64,000 nt of DNA from Kaistella yonginensis (GTDB taxonomy: Bacteria > Bacteroidota > Bacteroidia > Flavobacteriales > Weeksellaceae), in the NCBI RefSeq assembly GCF_030409525.1, contig NZ_JAUFQB010000063.1:62001-126000 (forward strand). The letters run 5' to 3'. Made by a program: the position numbers and the translations under genes. The notes under the pieces are model-generated. The model was not told the DNA's origin and made no database searches. It was given only the letters and a program-made list of their open reading frames with translations. Of this stretch, positions 35,754 to 45,139 are shown piece after piece. Each line of letters opens with the position of its first letter. The first letter of the stretch is position 1.

Positions 35754-38312
35754 TTACCTTATTTTTATTTCGTCTGTGGTAGAAGCTTTCGTAGACTGGT
35801 CATTATTGGGAGCAGGTGCAGTTGGCACATTATTTTTGACGGTAGAACCAGGTGGTCTTCCGGGACCGCTATTTTCCATTTCAGGCGTTTCTTTTTGGTT
35901 TTCTATTGGATTTATGGGTGAATTAGCATTCATTTTATTTCCCTCGGCATCTAAGCTTTCGATTTCTAAATCGCTTTTTAGATACTTCAGCATGTCTCTC
36001 GCCTTTTCACCTTCGGGTGTTTTTGCATAGTTTAAGGCAATCTGTTCCAGCTGTAAAATCATAATTTCTTTCCCTGCAGTTTTGCCACTATTGAAGGCAT
36101 TGAGTAACGAAAATTTGGGAACCAAAGCGTCTTTCGGATGTTTCTCTAAAACACTATCAATCAGCGTTTTGCTTTCTTCATATTTTTCTTTATCATACAG
36201 ATCAAACGCTTGTGCGTATAATTTTTCTACTTCTTCGGAAGATGCGGAGAATGAGTTATTTTTAGGATTTCTAACAAATTCAGCATAGGACGAATAAGGA
36301 TATTCGGCCAAAATTATTTGTTTTGCTTTTTCGCCAGCAGTCGGACTTTTCTCGTAATTAAAGGCGAAAATCTGATACAATGCTTGCAATTTAATTTCTT
36401 CTTCCGGCTGATTATCTACTAAATTGTAAAGCGTTTTGGTGGCCAACGGCGTATCATAAAAGTAATTTTCATACATGCTACCCAGACCCAAACTCGCAGT
36501 ATCTCTGGCTTTTTTCAAGGCTAAAATATCCTCGGTATTGGTTGGGATTTTTTCGATGTAGAAACTCGGTTCTAATCGTCGAGGATCAGGCGCGGAGGTA
36601 ATTCCCATCGCTTCATTCTTCAATTCTTCGATGGAGGAACTTCTCGCGGAGGTTCGCCAATTATCATTCAGCGATCGGTTCCCCCAAATTTGTTTAAAAC
36701 TAGATTCTCCTTTTGCAACCGTTCCCAAATTAGCGAAATAAAAACCACCTTTGTTCGTGCTAAATTCTTGAAATCCTCCTGAGTTACCTGTCATGGCAGA
36801 GTTGGCAGAATATTCACCGGTATCAAAACCTTTGCTTCTTTCTGCTCGCAACCGCTCGATTTCTTCTTTGGCTTCCTTGGCTTTAATCGCTTCAATGAAG
36901 GTGTTAAAATAAGCAATTCGCTCTGCTTCAGGCATTTTTGTTAAGGCTAGAATACTGTCGTTCTTTTTGATTAAATAGTAATTTGTAGATACTTTTTTAA
37001 TATTTGATGATTGTTCCTGTAATAAAATTTTGGCTGGCTCATAGGTCATTACCGCCAGTGAAGAATCGTAAAATGCTCCAGCAGAAAGATAATCACTTTC
37101 TTCAAAAAAGGCTTTTCCGATTTCGTAATAGGTTAAACCACGAATTTGTGGATCAGAAGCTTTTTCTTTCAGGGCAGCGGCAAAATAAGTTTTGGCTTCG
37201 TCTTTTTTCCCCGCTTTCTTTGCCATTAAACCGAGGGCATAAAAGAATTCATTTTTTCGTGAAACATACGTTCCTTTTTTACTTATTTTTTCTAAATATT
37301 CTTTTGCACCTTGGTAATCATCATCTTTCCCATTGAAGGTTTTGGCAATTTCAATTTGAGATTTTACTTCGAATTCAAAATCGTTTGCATTTTTATAAGC
37401 AGTTACAAAACTTTCTCTAGCTTCTTCATTGCGGTCTAGATCTGTTAAAATCTGTCCACGCAGGAATGCAATTCTACTTCTTAACTTTCTATTTTTATTG
37501 ATGGAATACGCATCATCAAGCTCGTTGACCGCATCTTGTTTTTTTCCGGCTTGCAATAGCATTTCGGAATAGTAAATTTCTAAAAGCTTGCGGTATTCTT
37601 TTTTGATTTTGCTTTTTTTCAGGTCGGCAAAAACTTCCTCTGCACGAGTATAATCTTGCATTTTAGAATAGGCTTGCGCTTGATAAATTCGAGCTAATGG
37701 AATTCTTTTATCATTTCGCATATTCGCAAATACAAAGTTTAAACCGTCTAATGCTTCGAGTGGTTTATTGCGATATAATCGTGATTGTGCCAACAAAATA
37801 TAAGCATCAAACATTTTTTTATTTTTCTCCTCACCGCCTTTCATTACCGAATATTTGGAGATTGCTTTGAGCGCTTTAGCTTCAGAAATTTCTAAGATAG
37901 AAGCCCCTCTTGTCTGTCCAGAATTTGCATTTCTGTTCGGTCCATAAGTCGAGTTTGTAGAACCTGGAGGTGATGGTGGCCCAAAAGCATTTCGATTGGT
38001 GCCAGCGGATGATTCAGAACTGAAACCGGCGTCTGTAGGATCATTTCCAAACATACTCCCTGAACCCGATGGAAAAGCAGTTCCGAGTGGCTGCTCGTCG
38101 TAGGTTAGGAGTTGAATATAAGGTGCATAGAAATTGTCTTTATGGGCTTTATCTCTATTTTTTAATTCGGTTTCTAGCGCATCTTTACTGTTAAAGAGCG
38201 TATTATAGTAAGAGAAAAATCCTTTCAAAAAGGCAGAATCATTCGTCTTTTTTCGAGTAGAACACGAATTAAAAACGCTGATTGCTAAAAGGAAGAGTAT
38301 CGTTTTTTTCAT
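35754..38312 (-). CDS. sprE: TPR lipoprotein, SprE/PorW-like (type IX secretion)
   Basis: An 852-residue protein with a lipoprotein-type signal peptide and Cys17 (VFNSCSTRKK). A low-complexity Ser/Gly/Pro segment follows (about 80-135), then many TPR-like helical repeats (about 145-770), and a Pro/Asn-rich tail. Its length and the start after the Cys (FFSYYNTLFNSKDAL) resemble SprE/PorW, a periplasmic lipoprotein needed for type IX secretion and gliding in Bacteroidota. That assignment is from memory of the family, not from a search. No other secretion gene is adjacent. Confidence 0.72.
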   Translation of the reverse strand: MKKTILFLLAISVFNSCSTRKKTNDSAFLKGFFSYYNTLFNSKDALETELKNRDKAHKDNFYAPYIQLLTYDEQPLGTAFPSGSGSMFGNDPTDAGFSSESSAGTNRNAFGPPSPPGSTNSTYGPNRNANSGQTRGASILEISEAKALKAISKYSVMKGGEEKNKKMFDAYILLAQSRLYRNKPLEALDGLNFVFANMRNDKRIPLARIYQAQAYSKMQDYTRAEEVFADLKKSKIKKEYRKLLEIYYSEMLLQAGKKQDAVNELDDAYSINKNRKLRSRIAFLRGQILTDLDRNEEARESFVTAYKNANDFEFEVKSQIEIAKTFNGKDDDYQGAKEYLEKISKKGTYVSRKNEFFYALGLMAKKAGKKDEAKTYFAAALKEKASDPQIRGLTYYEIGKAFFEESDYLSAGAFYDSSLAVMTYEPAKILLQEQSSNIKKVSTNYYLIKKNDSILALTKMPEAERIAYFNTFIEAIKAKEAKEEIERLRAERSKGFDTGEYSANSAMTGNSGGFQEFSTNKGGFYFANLGTVAKGESSFKQIWGNRSLNDNWRTSARSSSIEELKNEAMGITSAPDPRRLEPSFYIEKIPTNTEDILALKKARDTASLGLGSMYENYFYDTPLATKTLYNLVDNQPEEEIKLQALYQIFAFNYEKSPTAGEKAKQIILAEYPYSSYAEFVRNPKNNSFSASSEEVEKLYAQAFDLYDKEKYEESKTLIDSVLEKHPKDALVPKFSLLNAFNSGKTAGKEIMILQLEQIALNYAKTPEGEKARDMLKYLKSDLEIESLDAEGNKMNANSPINPIENQKETPEMENSGPGRPPGSTVKNNVPTAPAPNNDQSTKASTTDEIKIR

Positions 38313-38390
38313 TATTAGATAATAACTTTCAAATCAATATTTTATTATTAAAATACCTGTTTATTTTGGTAAAAATAATGATTTTTTGTT

Positions 38391-38960
38391 TTAAGATGCT
38401 TCTAGTTTGAAATCTTTTAAAAGAGAATAGACCAAATGCGTTGGTAATCCCATAATCGTGTAGAAACTTCCCTGAATATTTTTAATTTTTGCCATCCCCA
38501 ACCATTCTTGAATGCCATAACTTCCGGCTTTATCAAAAGGTCGGTAGTTTTTTATATAAAAATCAATTTCTTCAGCATTAATATTTTCTAATTCAACATG
38601 GGCAAGATCAGTTTTAGTTATTGTTTTTGTTAAAGATTTTAGTGTAATTCCGGTATATACCTGATGCGTTTTTCCCGACAGTATCTGTAACATTTCTTTG
38701 GCGTGAACTTCATCCATGGGTTTTCCCAAAATTTCCTGATTTAAAGTAACAATGGTATCTGCGGTGATTAGTACTTCATTGTTTTGCAAGGTTCGGAACG
38801 AATTTGATTTTAATTCTGAAAGATAACCCGCAATCCGTGCAACCTCCATATCAGTGGGATATACTTCTTCGCAATCGACCGACACAACTTCAAACTCGAA
38901 ACCTAGTTCTTTAAGTAATTCCCTTCTCCGCGGCGAATTAGAAGCGAGTAATATTTTCAT
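38391..38960 (-). CDS. maf: Maf-like nucleotide pyrophosphatase
   Basis: A 189-residue Maf protein with the start ILLASNSPRRRELL, the catalytic region ITADTIVTLNQEILGKP, and the C-terminal DKAGSYGIQEWL. These enzymes hydrolyse non-canonical or pyrimidine NTPs (dTTP/UTP) to monophosphates, preventing misincorporation. It is the last of three closely spaced minus-strand genes (DUF2520, kdsC, maf), 21 bp after kdsC. Confidence 0.93.
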   Translation of the reverse strand: MKILLASNSPRRRELLKELGFEFEVVSVDCEEVYPTDMEVARIAGYLSELKSNSFRTLQNNEVLITADTIVTLNQEILGKPMDEVHAKEMLQILSGKTHQVYTGITLKSLTKTITKTDLAHVELENINAEEIDFYIKNYRPFDKAGSYGIQEWLGMAKIKNIQGSFYTIMGLPTHLVYSLLKDFKLEAS

Positions 38961-38981
38961 AAAATATTTAAATTAAACTTA

Positions 38982-39500
38982 TTAGGCGCTTTTGGTATCG
39001 TCTTCCAGCCATTTTCCCTGAACTTTCATCACCTGTTCGATAACATCCCGGACTGCTCCTTTTCCGCCTTGAATCGGCGAAATATAATCTGAAATTAATT
39101 TTATTTCGGCTACAGAATTTTCGGGACACGCAGAAATACCGGAGATTCTCATCATTGGAATATCTGGTAAATCATCACCCATGGTCAGGATTTCTTCATT
39201 CTGTAAATTATATTTTTTTTTGAAAGCTTCAAACTTTTCCAGTTTATCGCCAATTTTTGCATAATAATCTGTAATTCCTAGGTAGTTAATGCGGTTTCTG
39301 ACCATGGGATCATCGCCTCCAGTTATTACACAAATAGGGTAGTTGTGTTTTCTGGCTTTCACCACGGCATAACCATCAAGCACATTCATTACGCGACACA
39401 TGCTTCCATCGGGCATTAGATAAACGCTTCCATCAGTAAAAACACCGTCAACATCAAATACAAAAGCTTTTATATTTTTCAAATTCGATTTATAACTCAT
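38982..39500 (-). CDS. kdsC: 3-deoxy-D-manno-octulosonate 8-phosphate phosphatase (KdsC-type HAD)
   Basis: A 172-residue HAD phosphatase without a cap domain, of the tetrameric C0/KdsC type. It has the nucleophile motif FVFDVDGVFTDGS, the second motif VITGGDD, a conserved Lys in AKIGDKLEKF, and the acidic motif MGDDLPDIPMM. It would remove phosphate from KDO-8-phosphate for LPS core synthesis. The HAD class is certain and the exact substrate probable. The start overlaps the DUF2520 gene by 11 bp. Confidence 0.88.
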   Translation of the reverse strand: MSYKSNLKNIKAFVFDVDGVFTDGSVYLMPDGSMCRVMNVLDGYAVVKARKHNYPICVITGGDDPMVRNRINYLGITDYYAKIGDKLEKFEAFKKKYNLQNEEILTMGDDLPDIPMMRISGISACPENSVAEIKLISDYISPIQGGKGAVRDVIEQVMKVQGKWLEDDTKSA

Positions 39501-40242
39501 ACATTTTCTTTATTGATTGATTCATCATTTTGTATATTTTCAACTGTTCTTCATCGGAAATTAATGCTTCGTGAAGTTTTAAAATCCGTTCATCATTTCT
39601 AACAGCCGGTCCTGTTTGAGCCAGTTTGGGTGCAAGTATTTCTATTTTATCCGTCGTTTCTTTAATGAGCGGTAAAAAATAATCAAAAGGAATTTGCTGT
39701 GAATCCGAAATTTCCTGGGCTCTTGCAAAAAGATGGTTTACAAAATTACACGCAAAAACCGCGGTGAGGTGAATGTATTTTCTTTTTTCATAGGTTGATT
39801 CCATCACCTTTTCGGAAATTTGCAACGCCAGATTTTTCAGCAATTCTAAATCCGATTTACTTTCTGCTTCTACGAAAAAAGGAATCTTTTTATAGTCTAA
39901 ATTTTTCGATTTGGAGAAAGTTTGCAACGGATAAAAACTGGCTTTTCGATAATTACCATCTAAAATCTCTTTCGGTAAAGAGCCAGAAGTATGTGCCACT
40001 AGACAATTTTCATTTGTAATTAAATGAGAAACTTCAGCAATAGAACCATCGCTTACGCAGATAAAGTACAAATCTGCAGCGGCTAAAGTATCGGTTGAAA
40101 AAGGAATTCCTAAGTCCTTTGAAATAAATTGTAAATCAATTTTGTTTCGGCCAAAAAGCTGGGAAACTGCAATTTTATTTTCGCGAAATGCCTTTGCTAG
40201 GTGGTAAGCTACATTTCCTGACCCGATGATGATAATCTTCAT
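39490..40242 (-). CDS. Rossmann-like and DUF2520 domain protein
   Basis: A protein of about 250 residues with an N-terminal NAD(P)-binding motif IIIGSGNVAYHLAKAF and a C-terminal helical DUF2520 domain (HLTAVFACNFVNHLFA). It resembles pyrroline-5-carboxylate reductase and ketopantoate-type dehydrogenases, but the substrate is not known. I chose the ATG at 40242. A TTG at 40260 extends the frame, but it lies inside a TATCTTTG promoter box and so is unlikely to be translated. It is divergent from the sigma-factor gene. Confidence 0.82.
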   Translation of the reverse strand: MKIIIIGSGNVAYHLAKAFRENKIAVSQLFGRNKIDLQFISKDLGIPFSTDTLAAADLYFICVSDGSIAEVSHLITNENCLVAHTSGSLPKEILDGNYRKASFYPLQTFSKSKNLDYKKIPFFVEAESKSDLELLKNLALQISEKVMESTYEKRKYIHLTAVFACNFVNHLFARAQEISDSQQIPFDYFLPLIKETTDKIEILAPKLAQTGPAVRNDERILKLHEALISDEEQLKIYKMMNQSIKKMYEL

Positions 40243-40257
40243 AAATAGGAATAAGAA

Positions 40258-40265
40258 CAAAGATA
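40258..40265 (-). promoter_or_regulatory. -7 promoter element for the DUF2520-kdsC-maf operon
   Basis: The minus strand reads TATCTTTG, the commonest form of the Bacteroidota -7 box, 15 bp upstream of the ATG at 40242. It decides against the upstream TTG start. Confidence 0.6.
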
Positions 40266-40345
40266 CTTAATTTGCTTTGGACTAAAAATTGAAGCGTTAT
40301 TTAACTTTTAGATATATTTACCATCCAAACAATGAAAGCATCTCA

Positions 40346-40897
40346 ATGAACATCCAGGAAACCGAAATTATCGAGTTGATGTCTAGCGAAAAATCCCGTG
40401 AAAATGGAGTTCGCCTGATGATGGATGCTTATCAGAGTAGGTTGTATTGGCATATTCGGAGGTTTGTGGTCGATCACGATTTAGCGCAGGATATTTTGCA
40501 GGACACTTTTATTAAGGCCTATCAAAATTTCCACCAGTTCAAGCGAGAAAGTCAATTATACACTTGGCTCTATCGGATTGCCACCAATGAATCATTGCAA
40601 CAGCTGAATAAATTAAAAAAAATGCAAAAGTCTGATGAGGAGTCTGCGAATCACCTGCAAAATTTAGTAGCAGACAATGTGCAACCTGAAGCAGAAGAAA
40701 TTCAGCTGTTGCTGCAAAAGGCAATTAATGCGTTACCGGATAAGCAAAAATTAGTGTTCAACATGAGGTATTATGAAGACTTACCGTATGAAGAAATGTC
40801 GCAGATCTTAGAAATGTCGGTCGGAACATTGAAAACCAATTACCATTACGCCAAACAAAAAGTAGAGGATTATATTAAACAGAATTATACAGAATAA
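40346..40897 (+). CDS. RNA polymerase sigma-70 factor (ECF subfamily)
   Basis: An ECF sigma factor of 183 residues. Region 2 contains DLAQDILQDTFIKAYQNFHQF and YTWLYRIATNESL, and region 4 has LPDKQKLVFNMRYYEDLPYEEMSQIL with a helix-turn-helix. I place the start at the ATG at 40346; an upstream TTG frame would add 19 residues that do not fit the family. The next gene, 12 bp downstream, has the topology of a membrane anti-sigma factor, and a small periplasmic protein follows. The three look like one envelope-stress unit. Confidence 0.9.
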   Translation: MNIQETEIIELMSSEKSRENGVRLMMDAYQSRLYWHIRRFVVDHDLAQDILQDTFIKAYQNFHQFKRESQLYTWLYRIATNESLQQLNKLKKMQKSDEESANHLQNLVADNVQPEAEEIQLLLQKAINALPDKQKLVFNMRYYEDLPYEEMSQILEMSVGTLKTNYHYAKQKVEDYIKQNYTE

Positions 40898-40909
40898 GAG
40901 ACTTAAGAT

Positions 40910-41452
40910 ATGAAAGAGTTTGATATTGATAAATTAAAGCGCGAAAACATTTTCAAAACACCCAAGGGTTTTTTTGATGAGATGCAAAGCAAGGTATTAC
41001 AAGAAATCACACCAATACCGCAGAGAAGAAGTATGAACTTGAACTGGGTATATGGTGCAGCTGCTGCCGTAGCACTAACAGTTGGGGTAAGCGTATTTAT
41101 TAAGTCGGATCCGGCCGTAGAAACACCAGCAATTGCTAAAATTGTGTCGATGGACGAAGCACCTACAACCTATACATTATCAGAATTTAAGCCCCAAAAA
41201 GAGGAGTTGGTTGCGTTGGAGGTTTTAGAAAAAGATCTAACTGCTGTTGCAGCGATTTCGCAGAATAAAAACGCAAAAGAAAATTCAATTTCAGTAGAAC
41301 CTGCCCGTAATATTGAAACGCAAAAAGAATCGAGAGTGAGCCCTAACCCAGAAGCGCAAGTGGATCAGATTTTAGCGAGTTTCACCTCGGCAGAATTATC
41401 AGCGGTAGGGAGAAATACAGAACAAGACATTTATCTGGATTTGTATAATTAA
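40910..41452 (+). CDS. Putative membrane-bound anti-sigma factor
   Basis: A 180-residue protein with about 44 cytoplasmic residues, one membrane helix (about 46-64, WVYGAAAAVALTVGVSVFI), and a periplasmic low-complexity tail. The short N-terminal part (FKTPKGFFDEMQSKVL) recurs in proteins that follow sigma factors in Flavobacteriia. There is no Cys/His zinc motif, so it is not a classical ZAS anti-sigma factor. The role comes from topology and from its place between the sigma gene and a periplasmic sensor-like gene. Confidence 0.65.
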   Translation: MKEFDIDKLKRENIFKTPKGFFDEMQSKVLQEITPIPQRRSMNLNWVYGAAAAVALTVGVSVFIKSDPAVETPAIAKIVSMDEAPTTYTLSEFKPQKEELVALEVLEKDLTAVAAISQNKNAKENSISVEPARNIETQKESRVSPNPEAQVDQILASFTSAELSAVGRNTEQDIYLDLYN

Positions 41453-41462
41453 AAAAAACGCC

Positions 41463-41978
41463 ATGAAAAAAAACGCAGTAGTCTTAACCCTTATGTTCGC
41501 AGTGCAGTTTGCTTTTGCACAGCAATTACAATTTGGATACGATTGGAAAAGCATGAAGCCTGAGCAGCGCAAAGAGGTGATTCAGAAAATGAATCCAGAA
41601 GAGAGAATGGCTCTTTTAAAAGAATTTCGCGAGAAAATGATTATCGCTGAACTTGAAGTTTCGCTAAATAATCAAGCAGAGTTCAAAAATTTATATTCGG
41701 AATATCAGGATAAGCAAAATGAAATCAAGTCGAAGTTTATGCCGAACGAAAATTATGAAAACATGAGTGATGAAGAAGCCGTTATGCAACTCAATCAAAG
41801 TTTTGAAGTGGGCCAACAACTGCTGGATAACAGAAAAGAATATGCGCAAAAATTCATGAAAGTCATTTCCCCACAACAGGTTTTGCAAATGTACCAAACC
41901 GAAGGAAAAATGCGCAACAAAATTTTAGATAAAAAACAGAACGGGCATCGAAACTCTAGTCCGCAGCGAAAGCGATAG
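41463..41978 (+). CDS. Periplasmic helical protein (Spy/CpxP-like layout)
   Basis: A 171-residue protein with a cleavable signal peptide (about 1-20, VQFAFAQ) and an all-helical, highly charged mature part rich in Met, Glu, Gln and Lys, ending in a basic tail. The repeated MKPEQRKEVIQKMNPEERMALL resembles the LTxxQ-type periplasmic proteins (Spy/CpxP), although the exact motif is absent. As third gene of the sigma-factor unit it may sense or buffer envelope stress. A strong terminator follows. Confidence 0.6.
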   Translation: MKKNAVVLTLMFAVQFAFAQQLQFGYDWKSMKPEQRKEVIQKMNPEERMALLKEFREKMIIAELEVSLNNQAEFKNLYSEYQDKQNEIKSKFMPNENYENMSDEEAVMQLNQSFEVGQQLLDNRKEYAQKFMKVISPQQVLQMYQTEGKMRNKILDKKQNGHRNSSPQRKR

Positions 41979-41999
41979 TAGTTTATTTTTTTAATGTTG

Positions 42000-42040
42000 G
42001 AGCGACCTCTATAATTATATTGTAGAGGTCGTTCTTTTTT
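42000..42040 (+). terminator. Intrinsic terminator of the sigma-factor operon
   Basis: GAGCGACCTCTA (42000-42011) pairs with TAGAGGTCGTTC (42023-42034, one G-U pair) and six T follow. Confidence 0.92.
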
Positions 42041-42077
42041 CAATCTAAATACATAAATTCGTATAAATCAATTTTCA

Positions 42078-43082
42078 ATGAAGAAGTTATTACTGCTGAT
42101 TTTAATACCATTTTTATTTTTTGCTCAGAAAAAAGAAACGATTAAACTAAATTATCCAGTTAAAGATTATACTGGAACAACAAAGAGTTTAGAGGTTATA
42201 GACGCACGAAAAGATAAAAAACTCAAAGACATTGTTTTCAGAGGGAAATATTATGCTTTCAATTTTCCAACCGATGATTTGAGCGACGATCTAGAAAACT
42301 GGTTTGAAAAGACCAATAAAAATAGAGATAAAGGAATTAATGAAATCGTATTATTGATAGAAGATTTAAACATTTCTAACGAAGTTCGTAACAAAGAAAT
42401 CTTCTGTATTTTAGAGATGAAATTCAGTACTTTTCTTAAGAAGGGCGACTCCTATTATTTCTTAAAAAGATACGACAATGTCATTAGTTTAAGCACGAAA
42501 GAAGTCGGCGGCATTCCAGATATTTTTGTCGAAAATACGCAAAAAGTTCTTCAAACGCTGATGTTTGAGACGTATCGGGCAACTCCTTTAGAGATTGCAA
42601 TTCCAAGGAATGATTTGCTGGGGTACAATGAAATTTTAAAATCAAATTATCCTGTTTTTATAGAAAACAGTTTGAAAGATGGCGTATATCTGGATTATAA
42701 AAGTTTCTTTGAACAGAAAGCTATTGAAAATTATCAGCTGATTAAAAACGGTGACGAAGTTGTGCGAGCAGTCAACACAAATGATGATCGCATTCCCGCC
42801 AGAAAAATCTACATCTATGTAGAAAATGGCAAAGCCTATAAAAACACCCAAGCAGGATTTTTAGAATTGCAAAAAGATCAACGCGGATATTTTATCAGGG
42901 CTAATAAATATATTTTATTTCCCGAGGAAATAAATGTCTCTTCTGGATTCTATCTTTTCGGGGCGATTGGTGGAGCTACAGTTGCAGTAATTCAACTTTC
43001 AAAATATAACAAAGCATTGAAGGAAGAAAGATATAACATCTACATTGATTATTTAAACGGCGAATATAGCTTTGAAAAGTAA
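42078..43082 (+). CDS. Hypothetical secreted protein
   Basis: A 334-residue protein that I do not recognise. A signal peptide (1-17, FLFFAQ) is followed by a mixed alpha/beta mature part, with a conserved-looking LDYKSFFEQKAIENYQ segment and ENGKAYKNTQAGF. There is one hydrophobic helix near the C terminus (about 295-312, YLFGAIGGATVAVIQL). It is probably periplasmic or anchored by that helix. It stands alone between the sigma-factor terminator and the lepA promoter. Confidence 0.7.
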   Translation: MKKLLLLILIPFLFFAQKKETIKLNYPVKDYTGTTKSLEVIDARKDKKLKDIVFRGKYYAFNFPTDDLSDDLENWFEKTNKNRDKGINEIVLLIEDLNISNEVRNKEIFCILEMKFSTFLKKGDSYYFLKRYDNVISLSTKEVGGIPDIFVENTQKVLQTLMFETYRATPLEIAIPRNDLLGYNEILKSNYPVFIENSLKDGVYLDYKSFFEQKAIENYQLIKNGDEVVRAVNTNDDRIPARKIYIYVENGKAYKNTQAGFLELQKDQRGYFIRANKYILFPEEINVSSGFYLFGAIGGATVAVIQLSKYNKALKEERYNIYIDYLNGEYSFEK

Positions 43083-43128
43083 ATTTTGAGTTTACAGAAA
43101 AAACCATTATTTTCTCTTCACTTTCATT

Positions 43129-43136
43129 ATCTTTGC
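43129..43136 (+). promoter_or_regulatory. -7 promoter element for lepA
   Basis: TATCTTTG is a perfect TAnnTTTG box ending 18 bp before the lepA ATG. Confidence 0.6.
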
Positions 43137-43154
43137 AGATTACGATAATTATAG

Positions 43155-44951
43155 ATGAAGAACATACGGAATTTTTGCATCATTGCACATATTGACCACG
43201 GTAAATCCACTTTGGCAGACCGACTTTTGGAATACACCAATACAGTGACCCAAAGAGAACTCCAATCCCAAACCCTCGATGATATGGATATCGAGAAAGA
43301 GCGTGGAATTACCATTAAATCACACGCCATTCAAATGGATTATGAATTAAATGGAGAAAAATACATTCTTAATTTAATTGATACACCTGGACACGTAGAT
43401 TTCTCTTACGAAGTATCCCGTTCCATCGCAGCTTGTGAAGGTGCGCTTCTCATTGTTGATGCCGCGCAAAGCATTCAGGCTCAAACGATAAGCAATTTAT
43501 ATCTTGCTTTAGAAAACGACTTAACCATCATTCCTATTTTAAATAAAATCGATTTACCTTCTGCAAATCCAGAAGAAGTAACCGATGAAATCATGAACTT
43601 AATCGGTTGTGACTATGAAGACGTTTTACGCGTTTCCGGAAAAACAGGCGAAGGAGTCCTGGATTTATTAGAACAAATCGTGAACAGAATTCCAGCACCG
43701 GTTGGTAACGAAGATGGGCCGCTTCAAGCCTTGATTTTTGACTCAGTCTATAACCCTTTTCGTGGGATTGAAGCCTATTTCAAAGTGGTCAACGGAAGCA
43801 TCAAAAAAGGGCAACGAATTAAATTCATGGCGACCAACAAAATGTATGAAGCCGATGAGGTTGGAACTTTAAAACTAAAACAATCCCCAAAAGCTGAAAT
43901 AAAAACCGGCGATGTAGGTTATATTATTTCTGGGATCAAAGATGCCCGCGAAGTGAAAGTAGGAGACACCATCACCACTTTTGAAAAAGGAGCAACAGAA
44001 CCTATCGACGGTTTTGAAGAAGTGAAGCCCATGGTATTTGCCGGTATTTATCCCATTGAATCCGAGGATTTCGAAGAATTGCGTTTCTCTTTAGAAAAAC
44101 TTCGTTTGAATGATGCCTCGTTGGTTTTCGAACCCGAAAGCTCTGCAGCACTTGGTTTCGGTTTCCGTTGCGGCTTCCTGGGAATGCTTCACATGGAAAT
44201 CGTACAGGAAAGATTAGACCGGGAATTTAACATGGATGTGATTACAACCGTCCCCAACGTTTCCTACCACGGGTACACCAAAAAAGATCCGGATACCGTA
44301 ATCTTGATCAATAACCCGTCGGAAATGACCGATCCTATGTTGATGGATCGCGTGGAAGAACCTTATATCAAAGCCTCAATTATTACCAAATCCGATTATG
44401 TAGGTCCGGTCATGACTTTGTGTATCGAGAAAAGAGGCGAGATTGTAGGGCAGAGTTATTTGACTTCAGATCGGGTAGAGCTCGTTTTCAATATGCCTTT
44501 GGCAGAAGTGGTGTTCGATTTTTATGACCGTTTGAAATCCGTTTCCAAAGGATATGCGTCGTTTGATTATCACCCGATCGGTTTCCGTGCTTCCAAATTG
44601 GTGAAGATGGATATTCTGATTAATGGCGATATGGTCGATGCACTTTCTTCTCTGATTCACGATTCCAACGCTTACTATATCGGAAAAAGAATGTGCGAGA
44701 AATTGCGCGAACTTATCCCGAGACAGCAGTTTGATATTGCGATACAGGCTGCACTTGGTGCAAAAGTAATCGCTCGTGAAAACGTGAAAGCTTTAAGAAA
44801 AGACGTTACCGCAAAATGTTACGGTGGAGATATTTCCCGTAAGCGTAAATTGTTGGAGAAGCAGAAAGAAGGTAAGAAGAAAATGAAACAAATCGGTAGA
44901 GTAGAAGTTCCACAATCCGCATTTATGGCGGTGTTGAAACTGAACGATTAA
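43155..44951 (+). CDS. lepA: Elongation factor 4 (LepA)
   Basis: A 598-residue translational GTPase. G1 is [15 protein letters not shown], the switch region is [10 protein letters not shown]3 is DTPGHVDF and G4 is NKIDLP. The EF-G-like domains follow, and the LepA-specific C-terminal domain ends with [17 protein letters not shown] and IGRVEVPQ. It back-translocates or remodels stalled ribosomes and supports ribosome biogenesis. The length is normal. A structured repeat and a separate terminator follow the gene. Confidence 0.97.
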   Translation: MKNIRNFCIIAHIDHGKSTLADRLLEYTNTVTQRELQSQTLDDMDIEKERGITIKSHAIQMDYELNGEKYILNLIDTPGHVDFSYEVSRSIAACEGALLIVDAAQSIQAQTISNLYLALENDLTIIPILNKIDLPSANPEEVTDEIMNLIGCDYEDVLRVSGKTGEGVLDLLEQIVNRIPAPVGNEDGPLQALIFDSVYNPFRGIEAYFKVVNGSIKKGQRIKFMATNKMYEADEVGTLKLKQSPKAEIKTGDVGYIISGIKDAREVKVGDTITTFEKGATEPIDGFEEVKPMVFAGIYPIESEDFEELRFSLEKLRLNDASLVFEPESSAALGFGFRCGFLGMLHMEIVQERLDREFNMDVITTVPNVSYHGYTKKDPDTVILINNPSEMTDPMLMDRVEEPYIKASIITKSDYVGPVMTLCIEKRGEIVGQSYLTSDRVELVFNMPLAEVVFDFYDRLKSVSKGYASFDYHPIGFRASKLVKMDILINGDMVDALSSLIHDSNAYYIGKRMCEKLRELIPRQQFDIAIQAALGAKVIARENVKALRKDVTAKCYGGDISRKRKLLEKQKEGKKKMKQIGRVEVPQSAFMAVLKLND

Positions 44952-44960
44952 GATTATTTG

Positions 44961-45038
44961 GGCGCCTTAGTCCGCCTTCCACTCCCGCTTTTTTATCCGC
45001 CGCGGCGGATAAAAAGAGCTCCGTTCAAGTCGGGGCGC
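44961..45038. repeat. Structured intergenic repeat, copy B
   Basis: A 26-bp perfect palindrome at 44990-45015 (core ATCCGCCGCGGCGGAT flanked by five T and five A) is enclosed by an outer stem GCGCC (44962-44966) with GGCGC (45034-45038). TCCGCCTTCC and CCGTTCAAGTCGGG blocks are shared with copy C at 60541. It follows lepA. Confidence 0.65.
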
Positions 45039-45074
45039 AAATTTTCTGCTCCATCCAAAATTATTTAAAACTAC

Positions 45075-45106
45075 AAAATTCCCGAATTCTTTCAGGAATT
45101 TTTTAT
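45075..45106 (+). terminator. Intrinsic terminator after lepA
   Basis: AAAATTCCCGAA (45075-45086) pairs with TTCAGGAATTTT (45091-45102) with one mismatch and a 4-nt loop; T-rich sequence follows. Confidence 0.75.
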
Positions 45107-45139
45107 TTAAATTCGTATCACATTTTAAATTCGTCTCCG

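Noticed and set aside
40243-40260. TTG start extending the DUF2520 protein by six residues
   Set aside because: The TTG forms the end of a TATCTTTG promoter box, so it cannot be within the message; the ATG at 40242 fits the Rossmann start.
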